Part shown: positions 18,119-27,114 of the stretch, one piece after another
Layout: every line of letters begins with the position of its first letter
Numbering within the stretch: the stretch's first letter is position 1
NCBI GenBank assembly: GCA_002366795.1
Contig: DFBX01000004.1
Coordinates: forward strand, 1 to 62,313
From: Rhodobacteraceae bacterium UBA3069
GTDB taxonomy: Bacteria; Pseudomonadota; Alphaproteobacteria; Rhodobacterales; Rhodobacteraceae
Direction: 5' to 3'
DNA length: 62,313 bases
Notes under the pieces: generated by a model
Seen by the model: only the letters and a program-made list of their open reading frames with translations
What the model was told of the DNA's origin: nothing
The model's database searches: none
Position numbers and translations under genes: made by a program

Positions 18119-18829
18119 TCAGCTCAGTTTCTCGGAAAAGAACTGCATCATCGCCTGCCAACTGTGCCCGTCCGCGGCCTTGTTGTAATCGGCCCCGGTG
18201 GAATTCGCCGCCGGTGCGGTAAAGGCGTGGCTGGTGTGGCCAAAGGCCAGCATCTGCCAGTCGGGGCAATGGGTGGTCAGTTCCGCCGCCAGGCCCACGG
18301 TGGCGTCGGGCGGGCAAAGCGGGTCGTCCCAGCCATGACAGATCAGCATGTCGGCGCGCATCGCCACGCTGCCCGTGCGTGGCGGATCATAGACGCCGTG
18401 CATGGTAACGCCGGCGCGAAAACCGGCCCCGCGGCGCGCGAGGTCCAGCACCGCCTTGCCACCAAAACAATAGCCCGGGGCACCGATCCGCCCCTTGGCG
18501 ACGCAGGGCAGGGCCGCCATGGCATCCAGTGCCGCCCGCATCCGCGCGGCCAGCGTGGCGCGGTCGGCTTGCAGCCCGGCCATTTGCGCCATCGCCGCCT
18601 CTCGGCTTGCGGCCAGATAGCTGCGGCCGTAGTAATCGACGCCCAAGGCCACGTATCCGGCGGCTGCCAGGTCGTCGCAAACCTTTCTTTCCTTATCCGA
18701 CAGGCCGGAAAAGACGGGGACGACCAGAATGCCGACGGCGGGCGCGTCCGATGCGGGCCTGGCAAGATAACCGTGGCACGCCGTGCCGTTAGCGTCATAG
18801 ATATGGTCGTTGATTTTGGCCCCCTGCAT
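18119..18829 (-). CDS. Dienelactone hydrolase family protein
   Basis: This 236-residue alpha/beta-hydrolase carries the catalytic triad expected of dienelactone hydrolases: the Cys nucleophile in GAPGYCFGGKAVLD (about residue 118), Asp in CHGWDDPLCPP and His in FGHTSHAF. No signal peptide is seen. Most family members outside chloroaromatic pathways have unknown substrates, and no aromatic-degradation genes are nearby. It is divergent from the LysE-type exporter, whose start is 44 bp away, so the promoters overlap. Confidence 0.9.
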   Translation of the reverse strand: MQGAKINDHIYDANGTACHGYLARPASDAPAVGILVVPVFSGLSDKERKVCDDLAAAGYVALGVDYYGRSYLAASREAAMAQMAGLQADRATLAARMRAALDAMAALPCVAKGRIGAPGYCFGGKAVLDLARRGAGFRAGVTMHGVYDPPRTGSVAMRADMLICHGWDDPLCPPDATVGLAAELTTHCPDWQMLAFGHTSHAFTAPAANSTGADYNKAADGHSWQAMMQFFSEKLS

Positions 18830-18873
18830 TGGTTTCGCTGTGAAACTGGCAGCGAAAACAGGAGAAGAAAAGC

Positions 18874-19476
18874 ATGTCCTCCGCCTTTGCCGGGTTTTCC
18901 CTAGGTCTTTCGCTGATCCTTGCCATCGGCGCGCAGAATGCCTTTGTGCTGCGGCAGGGTTTGCGGCGCGAGCATGTGTTTGCGGTCGTGTTGACCTGTG
19001 CGCTGTCCGACGCGCTGCTGATCGCCGCCGGTGTGGCGGGATTCGGGGTGATGGTGGAACTGGTCCCGTGGCTGGAGCCGGTGATGCGCTACGGTGGCGC
19101 GGCCTTCCTTATCTTTTATGGCGCGCGGGCCTTTCGCGCCGCTTGGCGCGGCGGAGAGGTGCTGGACACCAATATGGCTGTCCGTGCGGGCAGCCTGCGC
19201 AAGGCGCTGTTGACCTGCCTGCTGCTGACATGGGCCAACCCTCATGTCTACCTTGATACGGTGGTGCTGCTTGGCTCTATCTCGGCCCAGCACGAGGATC
19301 GGTTGGGGTTTGCCTTGGGTGCCATGACGGCCAGTTTCGTCTTCTTCTTCTCGCTTGGATACGGCGCGCGGCTGCTGGCACCGCTGTTCGCGCGACCGGT
19401 GGCTTGGCGGGTGCTGGACGGGCTGGTGGGGCTGGTGATGTGGGCCATCGCGGCCAAGCTGCTGCTGGAGCATTAG
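18874..19476 (+). CDS. LysE/ArgO-family amino-acid exporter
   Basis: This is a 200-residue inner-membrane exporter of about six helices. The LysE family N-terminal signature AIGAQNAFVLRQGLRREH is exact, and WANPHVYLDTVVLLGSIS is the second conserved block of the ArgO/LysE branch that exports arginine and lysine. The length matches the family. The start ATG at 18874 follows GGAGAAGAAAAGC. It is followed at 45 bp by a DMT transporter on the same strand, possibly cotranscribed. Confidence 0.93.
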   Translation: MSSAFAGFSLGLSLILAIGAQNAFVLRQGLRREHVFAVVLTCALSDALLIAAGVAGFGVMVELVPWLEPVMRYGGAAFLIFYGARAFRAAWRGGEVLDTNMAVRAGSLRKALLTCLLLTWANPHVYLDTVVLLGSISAQHEDRLGFALGAMTASFVFFFSLGYGARLLAPLFARPVAWRVLDGLVGLVMWAIAAKLLLEH

Positions 19477-19521
19477 GTAGCTTTTCCTTGCGGCGGCGGG
19501 CCTCTCTGCTATCCATCCACC

Positions 19522-20421
19522 ATGCAGAATTTAAGCCCGCAGTCCGTTAAGGGCGTTCTTTGGATGGTCGTCACCGGGGTGCTGTTTGTCGGCGTGACCG
19601 GCCTTGTGCGCTATACCGGTCCCGTTGTGCCCGCGGCCGAAGCGGCCTTTTTGCGCTATGCCATTGGTTTGGTGTTCCTTTTACCGATGCTGCGGCCCTT
19701 GTTGCGGATGCGTCTGGATGCGCGCCAGATCAGGATTTTCGCCATGCGCGGGGCGTTTCACACGATCGGCGTGTCGCTGTGGTTTTACGCGATGGTGCAT
19801 ATCTCGATCCAGGATGTGACGGCAATGAACTATCTGTCGCCCATCTATGTGACGCTGGCGGCGGCGGTGTTCCTGAAAGAGCGGTTGGCCCTGCGCCGGA
19901 TCATCGCCATTGGCGTGGCGCTGATGGGAGTGATGATCGTGCTGCGCCCCGGCCTGCGTGCAATCGAACCGGGTCATTATGCAATGCTGGTGGCGACGCT
20001 GGCCTTTGGCGCGTCTTATTTGCTGGGCAAGATCGCATCGGGGATTGCGCCGCCCGCGGTGGTGGTGGCGATGCTGTCGGTGACGGTGGCGATCGGGCTG
20101 GCGCCCCTGGCGGCGCTTGACTGGGTGACGCCCAGCTGGACCGCTTTGGGCCTGCTGGCCCTGACCGCGTTGCTGGCCACACTGGGCCATTACACGATGA
20201 CGCTGGCCTTTGCCGCGGCGCCTTTGACCGCGACGCAGCCGGTCACGTTCCTGCAGCTGATCTGGGCCACGGTGCTTGGCGTGACCGTCTTTGACGAGGC
20301 ATTCGATTTCTGGGTGATGGTCGGCGGATCGCTGATCCTGGGGGCGGTGGTGTTCATCACCTGGCGCGAGGCGGTGCTGAACCAGCGCGTGACCCCTGCG
20401 GCGGGCGCGACGAAATTCTAA
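19522..20421 (+). CDS. EamA/DMT-superfamily transporter
   Basis: This 299-residue protein has ten predicted membrane helices in two EamA repeats (about 10-140 and 150-285). Each repeat ends in the usual charged cap; the first contains MNYLSPIYVTLAAAVFLKER and the second ATQPVTFLQLIWATVLGVTVFDE. DMT proteins export metabolites and amino acids; the substrate is unknown. It is convergent with choV, whose stop is 42 bp away. Confidence 0.92.
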   Translation: MQNLSPQSVKGVLWMVVTGVLFVGVTGLVRYTGPVVPAAEAAFLRYAIGLVFLLPMLRPLLRMRLDARQIRIFAMRGAFHTIGVSLWFYAMVHISIQDVTAMNYLSPIYVTLAAAVFLKERLALRRIIAIGVALMGVMIVLRPGLRAIEPGHYAMLVATLAFGASYLLGKIASGIAPPAVVVAMLSVTVAIGLAPLAALDWVTPSWTALGLLALTALLATLGHYTMTLAFAAAPLTATQPVTFLQLIWATVLGVTVFDEAFDFWVMVGGSLILGAVVFITWREAVLNQRVTPAAGATKF

Positions 20422-20463
20422 GCCCCGGGGGCGGGCCACCCGCATGGGCGGCCCACCTGTGGT

Positions 20464-21486
20464 TCAGCCGCGCGGGTCCAGAAGGCGCGTCAGCAAGATT
20501 TGCGGAGTGATCTGGCCCACGACCGCATCGCCGCGCGTCACCGCCAGCGGGGAGGCGGCTGTTTTCGCCGCCTTCATCACGACGCGGATGGGCGTGGTGC
20601 TGGCGATGGCCTCGCCGGTCTCGCCGGATACATCTTCCATCACATCGGCGGCCGTCAGAACGCCAAGCGGGTTCATATGGGACACGAATTCGGATACGTA
20701 ATCATTCGCGGGCTTGGTGAAAATCTCTTGCGGGGTGCCGCATTGAACGATGCGCCCGCCCTCCATGATGGCGATGCGGTTGCCGATCTTGAACGCCTCG
20801 TCCAGGTCATGAGACACGAAGATGATCGTGCGTTTCAGGCGGCTTTGCAGGTCCAGCAATTCGTCTTGCAAATGGGTGCGGATCAGCGGGTCGAGGGCCG
20901 AGAATGGCTCGTCCATCAGCAGGATCGGGGCCTCGGTTGCAAAGGCGCGGGCAAGGCCCACACGCTGCTGCATCCCGCCGGACAAATCGCCCACCTTGCG
21001 GTCAGCCCAATCGGCCAGCCCGACCAGTTCAAGCTGGGCTTCGACGCGGGCGTTGCGCTGTTTGGGGTCGATCCCTGCCAGTTCCAGCCCCAAGCCGACA
21101 TTTTCGCGCACGCTGCGCCAGGGCAGCAGGCCGAACTGCTGGAACACCATGGCCACGTTGTGCTGGCGGATCTGGCGCAGGGTCTTGGGGTCGGCGTTGG
21201 TGACATCCTTCATGCCTTGATCGGTGGCGACCTCGACATGGCCGCGCACCACGGGATTCAGCCCGTTCACGGCGCGCAACAGCGTGGATTTGCCAGACCC
21301 CGAAAGCCCCATCAGGACGAGGATCTCGCCCTCTTCCACGGTCAGCGAACAGTTGTGGACCCCCAGCACCTGACCCGTGTCGCGCTGGATTTCCGCGCGG
21401 TCCTGCCCGGCATCCATCAGCGGTAGGGCCTGGTCAGGGTAATCGCCGAAGACGATGGAAACATTGTCGAAAATTACAGCGCTCAT
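20464..21486 (-). CDS. choV: Choline ABC transporter ATP-binding protein
   Basis: This 340-residue ATPase subunit belongs to a choline/betaine importer. Walker A is GLSGSGKSTLL (about residue 62), the ABC signature LSGGMQQRVGLARAF, and Walker B ILLMDEP followed by FSALDP. The N-terminal 35 residues match the ChoV/ProV type, and a short, incomplete CBS-like tail follows the nucleotide-binding domain. Its ATG overlaps the stop of choW by 4 bp, so translation is coupled. The substrate assignment comes from choX and the adjoining bet genes. Confidence 0.93.
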   Translation of the reverse strand: MSAVIFDNVSIVFGDYPDQALPLMDAGQDRAEIQRDTGQVLGVHNCSLTVEEGEILVLMGLSGSGKSTLLRAVNGLNPVVRGHVEVATDQGMKDVTNADPKTLRQIRQHNVAMVFQQFGLLPWRSVRENVGLGLELAGIDPKQRNARVEAQLELVGLADWADRKVGDLSGGMQQRVGLARAFATEAPILLMDEPFSALDPLIRTHLQDELLDLQSRLKRTIIFVSHDLDEAFKIGNRIAIMEGGRIVQCGTPQEIFTKPANDYVSEFVSHMNPLGVLTAADVMEDVSGETGEAIASTTPIRVVMKAAKTAASPLAVTRGDAVVGQITPQILLTRLLDPRG

Positions 21487-22328
21487 TTGCGTTCCATCCT
21501 TAGCACACGGTCCAGAATGATGGCGACCACCACGATGATGAAGCCCGATTCAAAGCCGAGGGCCGTGTTCACCTGGCCAAGCGCGCGCATCACTGGCACG
21601 CCCAGCCCGTTCGCGCCCACAAGCGCGGCGACCACGACCATCGACAGCGACAACATGATCGTCTGGTTCAGCCCGGCCATGATCTGCGGCAGGGCATAGG
21701 GCAGTTCGACCTTCCAAAGGGTCTGGCGCGGGGTTGCGCCGAAAGCACGGACTGCCTCCAAAAGTGCCTGCGGGGTCGAGGAAATGCCAAGTTGGGTCAG
21801 GCGGATCGGCGCGGGCAGCACGAAGATCACCGTGGCCAGCAGGCCCGGCACCATGCCGATGCCGAAAAACACGATCGCGGGAATAAGATAGACGAAGGGC
21901 GGCAGGGTTTGCATCAGGTCCAGAACGGGGCGCAAGAACGCGTTGAACCTAGGCCGGTGCGCGGCGGCGATGCCGATCGGCACACCCAGCCCCATGCAGA
22001 CCACGCAAGACGACAGCACCAGCGTCAGGCTTTCGGTGGTTTCTTCCCAATAGCCCTGGTTGATGATGAAAAGCAGGCCCAGAAACACGAATAGCGATGT
22101 CTTCCAACTGCGCTGCGTTGCATAGGCAATGGCGGTGAACAGCACCACCATGACCAGCGGGTGCGGGGTCTGCAGCACCCAAAGAATGCCGTCGATCATA
22201 TGTTCAAGCCCGGTCGAGACCGCGTCGAACACGTCTTCGAAATTATCCTTGAGGAAGTCGAAGATTTTCTTGGCGGTCTTGCCCACCGGGATCTTCTCGT
22301 CTTCCAGCCAGTCCATGACTGAAGCCAT
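21483..22328 (-). CDS. choW: Choline ABC transporter permease
   Basis: This 281-residue inner-membrane permease has an N-terminal cytoplasmic helix (MDWLEDEKIPVGKTAKK), then about six membrane segments with the binding-protein-dependent transport motif in AFGATPRQTLWKVELPYALPQ (EAA loop contacting ChoV). It forms a dimer with two ChoV ATPases. It sits between choX and choV; the separation from choX (97 bp) holds a strong hairpin, while the junction with choV overlaps. Confidence 0.93.
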   Translation of the reverse strand: MASVMDWLEDEKIPVGKTAKKIFDFLKDNFEDVFDAVSTGLEHMIDGILWVLQTPHPLVMVVLFTAIAYATQRSWKTSLFVFLGLLFIINQGYWEETTESLTLVLSSCVVCMGLGVPIGIAAAHRPRFNAFLRPVLDLMQTLPPFVYLIPAIVFFGIGMVPGLLATVIFVLPAPIRLTQLGISSTPQALLEAVRAFGATPRQTLWKVELPYALPQIMAGLNQTIMLSLSMVVVAALVGANGLGVPVMRALGQVNTALGFESGFIIVVVAIILDRVLRMERK

Positions 22329-22384
22329 TGCGTTTCCTTGCTTTTCCCTGTCCGTGCGCGCCTTTGTCAGGCGTCTGAAATGTT

Positions 22385-22411
22385 GCGCCCCCCGCGATTG
22401 GCGGGGGGCGC
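22385..22411 (-). promoter_or_regulatory. Intercistronic hairpin between choX and choW
   Basis: GCGCCCCCCGC at 22385-22395 and GCGGGGGGCGC at 22401-22411 form a perfect 11-bp stem with a 5-nt loop, 14 bp after the choX stop. No T-run follows. Hairpins in this position behind binding-protein genes commonly stabilise the upstream mRNA or partly stop transcription, giving more binding protein than permease. That role is inferred here. Confidence 0.7.
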
Positions 22412-22425
22412 CTTATCCGGCCGTT

Positions 22426-23340
22426 TTACAGGCCCAGTGCGGATCTCACCGCTGCCAGACCGTCGCCGCCATCCTTGGTGGTGACGCCGTCCAGCCAGCC
22501 GGCCCATGCGTCGGGGTTGGCTTTCAGCCATGCCTCGGTCGCGTCATCGGCATCTTCGCCATCGTCCAGGATCTGGCCCATGATCTGGTTTTCCATGGGA
22601 AGCGAGAAGCGCAGGTTCGCCAGCAGCTTGCCCACGTTGGGGCATTCCGCGGAATAGCCCATGCGGGTCACGGTGTTCACCACGCCTTCACTGCCAAAGA
22701 AATCCTCGCCGCCGGGCAGGTATTTCAGTTCGAAATTGGCGTTCATGGGGTGCGGTTCCCAACCGAGGAAGACAACGTCTTCGCCCTTGCCATAGGCGCG
22801 ATCGACCTGCGCCAGCATGCCTTGTTCGGAGGATTCGACAACTTCGAACCCTTCCAGGCCGTGCTTGTTTTCCTCGATCAGGGACACAAGGTAGCCGTTG
22901 CCCTCGTTGCCCGGCTCGATCCCGTAAATCTTACCATCAAGGCTGTCCTTGAACTTGGCGATATCCGCATAGGATTTCAGGCCCTTTTCATAGGTATAGG
23001 CGGGCACGGCGAGGGTGTACTTGGTGCCTTCCAGGTTCACGGCCACGGATTCGATCTCGCCCGATTCCAGGTAGGGGGTGATCGCCGCAGTCTGTGCGGG
23101 CATCCAGTTGCCAAGGAAGGCGTCCACGTCGTCGCTTTCCAGCGAGGCGAAGGTGACGGGAACAGACAGCACCTTGAGGTCCACGTCATAGCCCAGTGCC
23201 TCAAGCACATGCTTGGTGGCAGAGGTGGTCGTGGTGATGTCGGTCCAGCCCACATCCGACATCGTGACCTTGCCGCAATCGGCAAAGGCGGGGGCCGCCG
23301 CCATGATGGCAATGGCCGACAGAGTGGATTTCAAACGCAT
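22426..23340 (-). CDS. choX: Choline ABC transporter substrate-binding protein
   Basis: This 304-residue periplasmic protein starts at ATG 23340, after CAGGGAG; the frame is open further upstream but that part overlaps the regulatory region. A signal peptide ends at AAPAFA (about residue 21). The mature part has the OpuAC/ChoX fold with motifs VGWTDITTTTSATKHVLEALGY, FLGNWMPAQ and FLGWEPHPMN, whose Trp and Tyr residues would box the trimethylammonium group. It is the first gene of choXWV, divergent from betI across the palindromic operator. Confidence 0.93.
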   Translation of the reverse strand: MRLKSTLSAIAIMAAAPAFADCGKVTMSDVGWTDITTTTSATKHVLEALGYDVDLKVLSVPVTFASLESDDVDAFLGNWMPAQTAAITPYLESGEIESVAVNLEGTKYTLAVPAYTYEKGLKSYADIAKFKDSLDGKIYGIEPGNEGNGYLVSLIEENKHGLEGFEVVESSEQGMLAQVDRAYGKGEDVVFLGWEPHPMNANFELKYLPGGEDFFGSEGVVNTVTRMGYSAECPNVGKLLANLRFSLPMENQIMGQILDDGEDADDATEAWLKANPDAWAGWLDGVTTKDGGDGLAAVRSALGL

Positions 23341-23378
23341 AGGTAACTCCCTGTTATGTGTGAGTGCTTCGTTTCTTG

Positions 23379-23392
23379 ATTGACGAGTCAAT
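23379..23392. promoter_or_regulatory. Candidate BetI operator (ATTGACGAGTCAAT)
   Basis: This perfect 14-bp palindrome lies midway between the divergent choX and betI starts. It closely matches the core of the Escherichia coli BetI site (ATTGAACGTTCAAT, recalled from the bet system). Choline would release BetI and derepress both the transporter and the bet operon. Confidence 0.75.
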
Positions 23393-23437
23393 AAAAACCG
23401 AATTAGCTGGTCCCGGCAAGCAATAGTTGGAAGATTC

Positions 23438-24022
23438 ATGCCAAGAGTCGGAGCAGAGCCTATACGCCGGGCAGCGCTAGTAAAAGCCACCATCGCCGAG
23501 ATCGGCGAGGCAGGAACGCTGGATGTCACCGTCAGCCGCATCGCCAAGCGGGCCGGTATGTCATCGGCCCTGGCGCATCATTACTTTGGCGGAAAGGAAG
23601 ATATCTTTCTGGCCGCGATGCGCCACGTCTTGACGGTTTACGGCGCCGAAGTGCGCGGCGCATTGGCCATGGCCGACGGGTCGCGCGCGCGGGTCGAAGC
23701 CATTGTGCGGGCCTCGTTCTCGGACACCAGTTTCCGACGAGAGGTGATCGCGGCATGGCTGAATTTCTACGTCTTGGCGCAATCCAGCGCGGCGGCGCGG
23801 CGGCTTTTGGTGATCTACCAACGGCGTTTGCAGGCGAATCTGTGCCACGGGCTGCGGCCCCTGGTGGGTGATCGCGCCTGTATCGTGGCGAATAACATCG
23901 CCGCCCTGATCGACGGTGGCTACCTGCGCCAGTCACTGGGGCAGGGTGCGGCGGACGGACAGACGGCAGTCGATCATGTGCTGGGATATCTGGCACTGGA
24001 ACTTGAAAGGGCGACGGCATGA
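23438..24022 (+). CDS. betI: TetR-family choline-responsive repressor BetI
   Basis: This 194-residue TetR-type repressor has its helix-turn-helix at residues about 15-55 (TVSRIAKRAGMSSALAHHYF then GGKEDIFLAAMRHV), with BetI-specific residues around it. The C-terminal ligand domain has WLNFYVLAQSS and RRLQANLCHGLRPLV. It is the first gene of betICBA; its stop overlaps the betC start (ATGA at 24019). It probably binds the palindrome at 23379-23392 and responds to choline. Confidence 0.93.
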   Translation: MPRVGAEPIRRAALVKATIAEIGEAGTLDVTVSRIAKRAGMSSALAHHYFGGKEDIFLAAMRHVLTVYGAEVRGALAMADGSRARVEAIVRASFSDTSFRREVIAAWLNFYVLAQSSAAARRLLVIYQRRLQANLCHGLRPLVGDRACIVANNIAALIDGGYLRQSLGQGAADGQTAVDHVLGYLALELERATA

Positions 24023-25533
24023 AAAAGCCGAATATTCTGATTTTCATGGTGGACCAGTTGAACGGCACGCTGTTTCCCGACGGGCCGGTGGACTGGTTGC
24101 ATGTGCCCAATATCCGGGCATTGGCGGAACGGTCCACGCGGTTCCGCAATGCCTACACGGCCTCGCCGCTTTGCGCGCCGGGGCGGGCGGCCTTCATGTC
24201 GGGGCAGTTGCCGTCGGCCACGGGGGTCTATGACAACGCGGCCGAATTCGCTTCGTCGATCCCCACCTATGCGCACCAGCTGCGCCGTGCGGGCTATCAC
24301 ACCTGCCTGTCGGGCAAGATGCATTTCGTCGGTCCCGATCAGTTGCACGGGTTCGAGGAACGCCTGACCACCGACATCTACCCGCCCGACTTCGGCTGGA
24401 CGCCCGATTACCGCAAGCCGGGCGAGCGGATCGAATGGTGGTATCACAACATGGGTTCCGTCACCGGGTCGGGCGTGGCCGAGATTTCCAACCAGATGGA
24501 ATATGACGATGAGGTTGCCTATCACGCCACCCGCAAGGTCTATGATCTGGGGCGACGCAAGGATGGCCGCCCGTGGTGCCTGACAGTCAGCTTTACCCAC
24601 CCACATGACCCTTATGTGGCGCGCAAGAAATACTGGGATTTGTATAACGATTGCCAGCACTTGGAGCCTGAAGTTCCGGCGATCCCTTATGAAGCGCAAG
24701 ATGCCCATTCCAAGCGGATATTCGACGCGAACGACTGGCGCAGTTTTGATATTTCTCGCGAGGATATTCGCCGCTCGCGGCAGGCCTATTTCGCCAATAT
24801 CTCATACCTCGATGATAAAATCGGCGAGGTGATGGAGGCGCTGCGCGGCACGCGGCAGGAAGAGGATACGATCATCCTGTTCGTGTCCGATCACGGCGAC
24901 ATGCTGGGCGCGCGGGGCCTGTGGTTCAAGATGAGCTTTTACGAAGGATCGGCGCGGGTGCCGGTGATGATTTCCGCCCCGCAGATGCAGCCCGGAGTGG
25001 TGACGGACCCGGTGTCGAATATCGACATCTGCCCGACGCTTTGCGATCTGGCCGACGTCAGCATGGAGGAGGTCGCCCCCTGGACCACAGGCGAGTCGCT
25101 GGTGCCGCTGGGGCAGGGGGGCAAGCGGACCAGTTCCGTGGTCATGGAATACGCGGCCGAAGCCTCGTATGCGCCGATGGTCAGCCTGCGGCAGGGCAAG
25201 TGGAAGTTCAACCGCTGCGCCCTGGACCCCGACCAGCTGTTCAACCTGGAGGCTGACCCGAATGAGATGACAAATCTGGCGGATGATCCCGTCCATGCCG
25301 ATGTGCTGGCCGAATTTGACGCCGAGGCGAAATCCCGCTGGGATCTGGCCCGTTTCGATGCCGATGTGCGCCAAAGCCAGGCCCGCCGCTGGGTGGTCTA
25401 CGAGGCGCTGCGCAACGGGTCCTATTTCCCGTGGGATTACCAGCCTCTGCAAAAGGCATCGGAGCGTTACATGCGCAACCACATGGACCTGAACGTGGTC
25501 GAGGAAAACGCCCGCTATCCACGCGGGGAATAA
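24019..25533 (+). CDS. betC: Choline-sulfatase
   Basis: This 504-residue arylsulfatase-family enzyme hydrolyses choline-O-sulfate to choline and sulfate. The formylglycine motif is SPLCAPGRAAFMSGQ with the modified Cys at residue 52. An N-terminal metal site (MVDQLNGTLFP) and a later one (LFVSDHGDMLGARG) are present, as is the C-terminal extension typical of choline sulfatases. No signal peptide is present, consistent with cytoplasmic action. The gene is coupled to betI. Its presence points to use of choline-O-sulfate, an osmolyte of marine algae and plants. Confidence 0.94.
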   Translation: MKKPNILIFMVDQLNGTLFPDGPVDWLHVPNIRALAERSTRFRNAYTASPLCAPGRAAFMSGQLPSATGVYDNAAEFASSIPTYAHQLRRAGYHTCLSGKMHFVGPDQLHGFEERLTTDIYPPDFGWTPDYRKPGERIEWWYHNMGSVTGSGVAEISNQMEYDDEVAYHATRKVYDLGRRKDGRPWCLTVSFTHPHDPYVARKKYWDLYNDCQHLEPEVPAIPYEAQDAHSKRIFDANDWRSFDISREDIRRSRQAYFANISYLDDKIGEVMEALRGTRQEEDTIILFVSDHGDMLGARGLWFKMSFYEGSARVPVMISAPQMQPGVVTDPVSNIDICPTLCDLADVSMEEVAPWTTGESLVPLGQGGKRTSSVVMEYAAEASYAPMVSLRQGKWKFNRCALDPDQLFNLEADPNEMTNLADDPVHADVLAEFDAEAKSRWDLARFDADVRQSQARRWVVYEALRNGSYFPWDYQPLQKASERYMRNHMDLNVVEENARYPRGE

Positions 25534-25544
25534 GCCCTTCGGGC

Positions 25545-25594
25545 CGCCCCTTGTCGGGCGCGCCACCCACCCACCCCGCGCCCGACAAGGGGCG
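25545..25594. repeat. Palindromic intergenic element betC/betB
   Basis: Arms at 25545-25562 and 25577-25594 are perfect 18-bp complements (CGCCCCTTGTCGGGCGCG). The loop is CCACCCACCCACCC. It falls 11 bp after the betC stop and could act as an mRNA stabiliser or partial terminator inside the operon. The same layout with different arm sequence recurs at 27115-27163. Confidence 0.7.
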
Positions 25595-25602
25595 AGACCA
25601 AG

Positions 25603-25625
25603 CTTTCTTTGTTCTGCAAATACTC
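25603..25625 (-). repeat. Dispersed intergenic motif, copy c (minus orientation)
   Basis: On the minus strand this reads GAGTATTTGCAGAACAAAGA..., the best match to the shared motif described at 12899. It lies between the palindromic element and the betB ribosome-binding site GGAGG at 25631. Confidence 0.5.
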
Positions 25626-25640
25626 TCGCCGGAGGCGAAA

Positions 25641-27101
25641 ATGACCGACTATCCGACCCAACCCACCGCCAGCCATTTCGTGAATGGTGCCTATCTTGAA
25701 GACACCACTGGTGATGTGATTGACGTGATCTACCCCGCCACGGGCGCGGTGATCGGGCGCGTCCACGCCGCCACTCCCGCGGTGATCGAGGCGGCCATCA
25801 CCTCGGGCCGCGCGGCGCAGGTGGAATGGGCCAAGCTGTCGAGGCGTGAGCAGGGCCGCATCTTGCTACGCGCCGCCGAAATGATCCGTGCGCGCAACCG
25901 CGAATTGTCGGTTCTGGAAACCCATGACACGGGCAAGCCCTTGCAGGAAACGCTGGTGGCCGATGCGACCAGTGGCGCGGATGCGCTGGAATATTTCGGC
26001 GGTCTGGCGGGCAGCCTGACGGGCGAGCATATTCAACTGGGCGAGGATTGGGCCTATACGCGACGCGAGGCTTTGGGCCTGTGCGTCGGGATCGGCGCGT
26101 GGAATTACCCCACCCAGATTGCCTGCTGGAAGGGCGCGCCTGCACTCGCTTGCGGCAATGCGATGGTTTTCAAACCTTCTGAGACCACGCCACTGTCGGC
26201 GCTGAAAGTGGCAGAAATCCTGCACGAGGCGGGCCTGCCGGCGGGCCTGTTCAACGTGGTGCAGGGCGCGGGGGCGGTGGGCGGTGCCCTGGTGAATGAT
26301 CCACGCGTGGACAAGGTGTCGCTTACCGGGTCGGTGCCGACGGGGCAGAAGGTTTATGCGCAGGCGGCGGCCGGATTGCGCCATGTGACGATGGAACTGG
26401 GCGGCAAATCCCCCATGGTCGTGTTCGAGGATGCCGACATCGACGATGCCGTGGGCGGTGCGATCCTTGGGAACTTCTATTCGTCGGGTCAGATTTGCAG
26501 CAATGGAACGCGGGTTTTCGTGCATAAATCCATCCGCGAGGCGTTCCTGACCCGGCTGGCCGAACGGCTGGAAGGCGCGGTGATGGGCGATCCGTTGGAC
26601 GAGGCGGTGAATTTCGGCCCCATGGTCAGCGAAGGCCAGATCGCCATTGTCGAGCGCTATGTGGCCAAGGGGATCGAGGAGGGCGCGCGGCTGGTGTGCG
26701 GCGGTAAGCGTTTGGACAAAGAGGGGTACTGGATGCCCGCCACGGTGTTTGCCGATGTGACCGACGATATGACCATCGCCCGCGAGGAGATTTTCGGCCC
26801 CGTCATGTGCGTGCTGGATTTCGAAGACGAGGTCGAGGTTCTGGCCCGCGCCAATGACACTGAATACGGGCTGGCGGCGGGGGTGTTCACCCGTGATCTG
26901 GCCCGCGCACACCGCATGGTGGCGGGATTCGAGGCGGGGACTTGTTTCATCAACTCCTACAACGATGCGCCGGTCGAGATGCCGTTCGGGGGGGTGAAAA
27001 TGTCAGGCGTGGGGCGTGAAAACTCCAAGGCTGCGATCGAGCATTATAGCCAGGTGAAAAGCGTTTACGTGCGCATGGGCAAGGTCGATGCGCCGTTTTG
27101 A
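25641..27101 (+). CDS. betB: Betaine-aldehyde dehydrogenase
   Basis: This 486-residue NAD(P)-dependent aldehyde dehydrogenase oxidises betaine aldehyde to glycine betaine. It starts at ATG 25641 after GGAGGCG. The catalytic Cys is in SSGQICSNGTRVFV (about residue 286) and the general base Glu in MELGGKSPMVVFEDAD (about residue 252). The cofactor-binding segment is WNYPTQIACWKGAPALACGN. CSNGTRVFV and EMPFGGVKMSGVGREN are typical of BetB rather than other ALDHs. It is cytoplasmic, in betICBA. Confidence 0.95.
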   Translation: MTDYPTQPTASHFVNGAYLEDTTGDVIDVIYPATGAVIGRVHAATPAVIEAAITSGRAAQVEWAKLSRREQGRILLRAAEMIRARNRELSVLETHDTGKPLQETLVADATSGADALEYFGGLAGSLTGEHIQLGEDWAYTRREALGLCVGIGAWNYPTQIACWKGAPALACGNAMVFKPSETTPLSALKVAEILHEAGLPAGLFNVVQGAGAVGGALVNDPRVDKVSLTGSVPTGQKVYAQAAAGLRHVTMELGGKSPMVVFEDADIDDAVGGAILGNFYSSGQICSNGTRVFVHKSIREAFLTRLAERLEGAVMGDPLDEAVNFGPMVSEGQIAIVERYVAKGIEEGARLVCGGKRLDKEGYWMPATVFADVTDDMTIAREEIFGPVMCVLDFEDEVEVLARANDTEYGLAAGVFTRDLARAHRMVAGFEAGTCFINSYNDAPVEMPFGGVKMSGVGRENSKAAIEHYSQVKSVYVRMGKVDAPF

Positions 27102-27114
27102 ATGTTTGGCGGGC

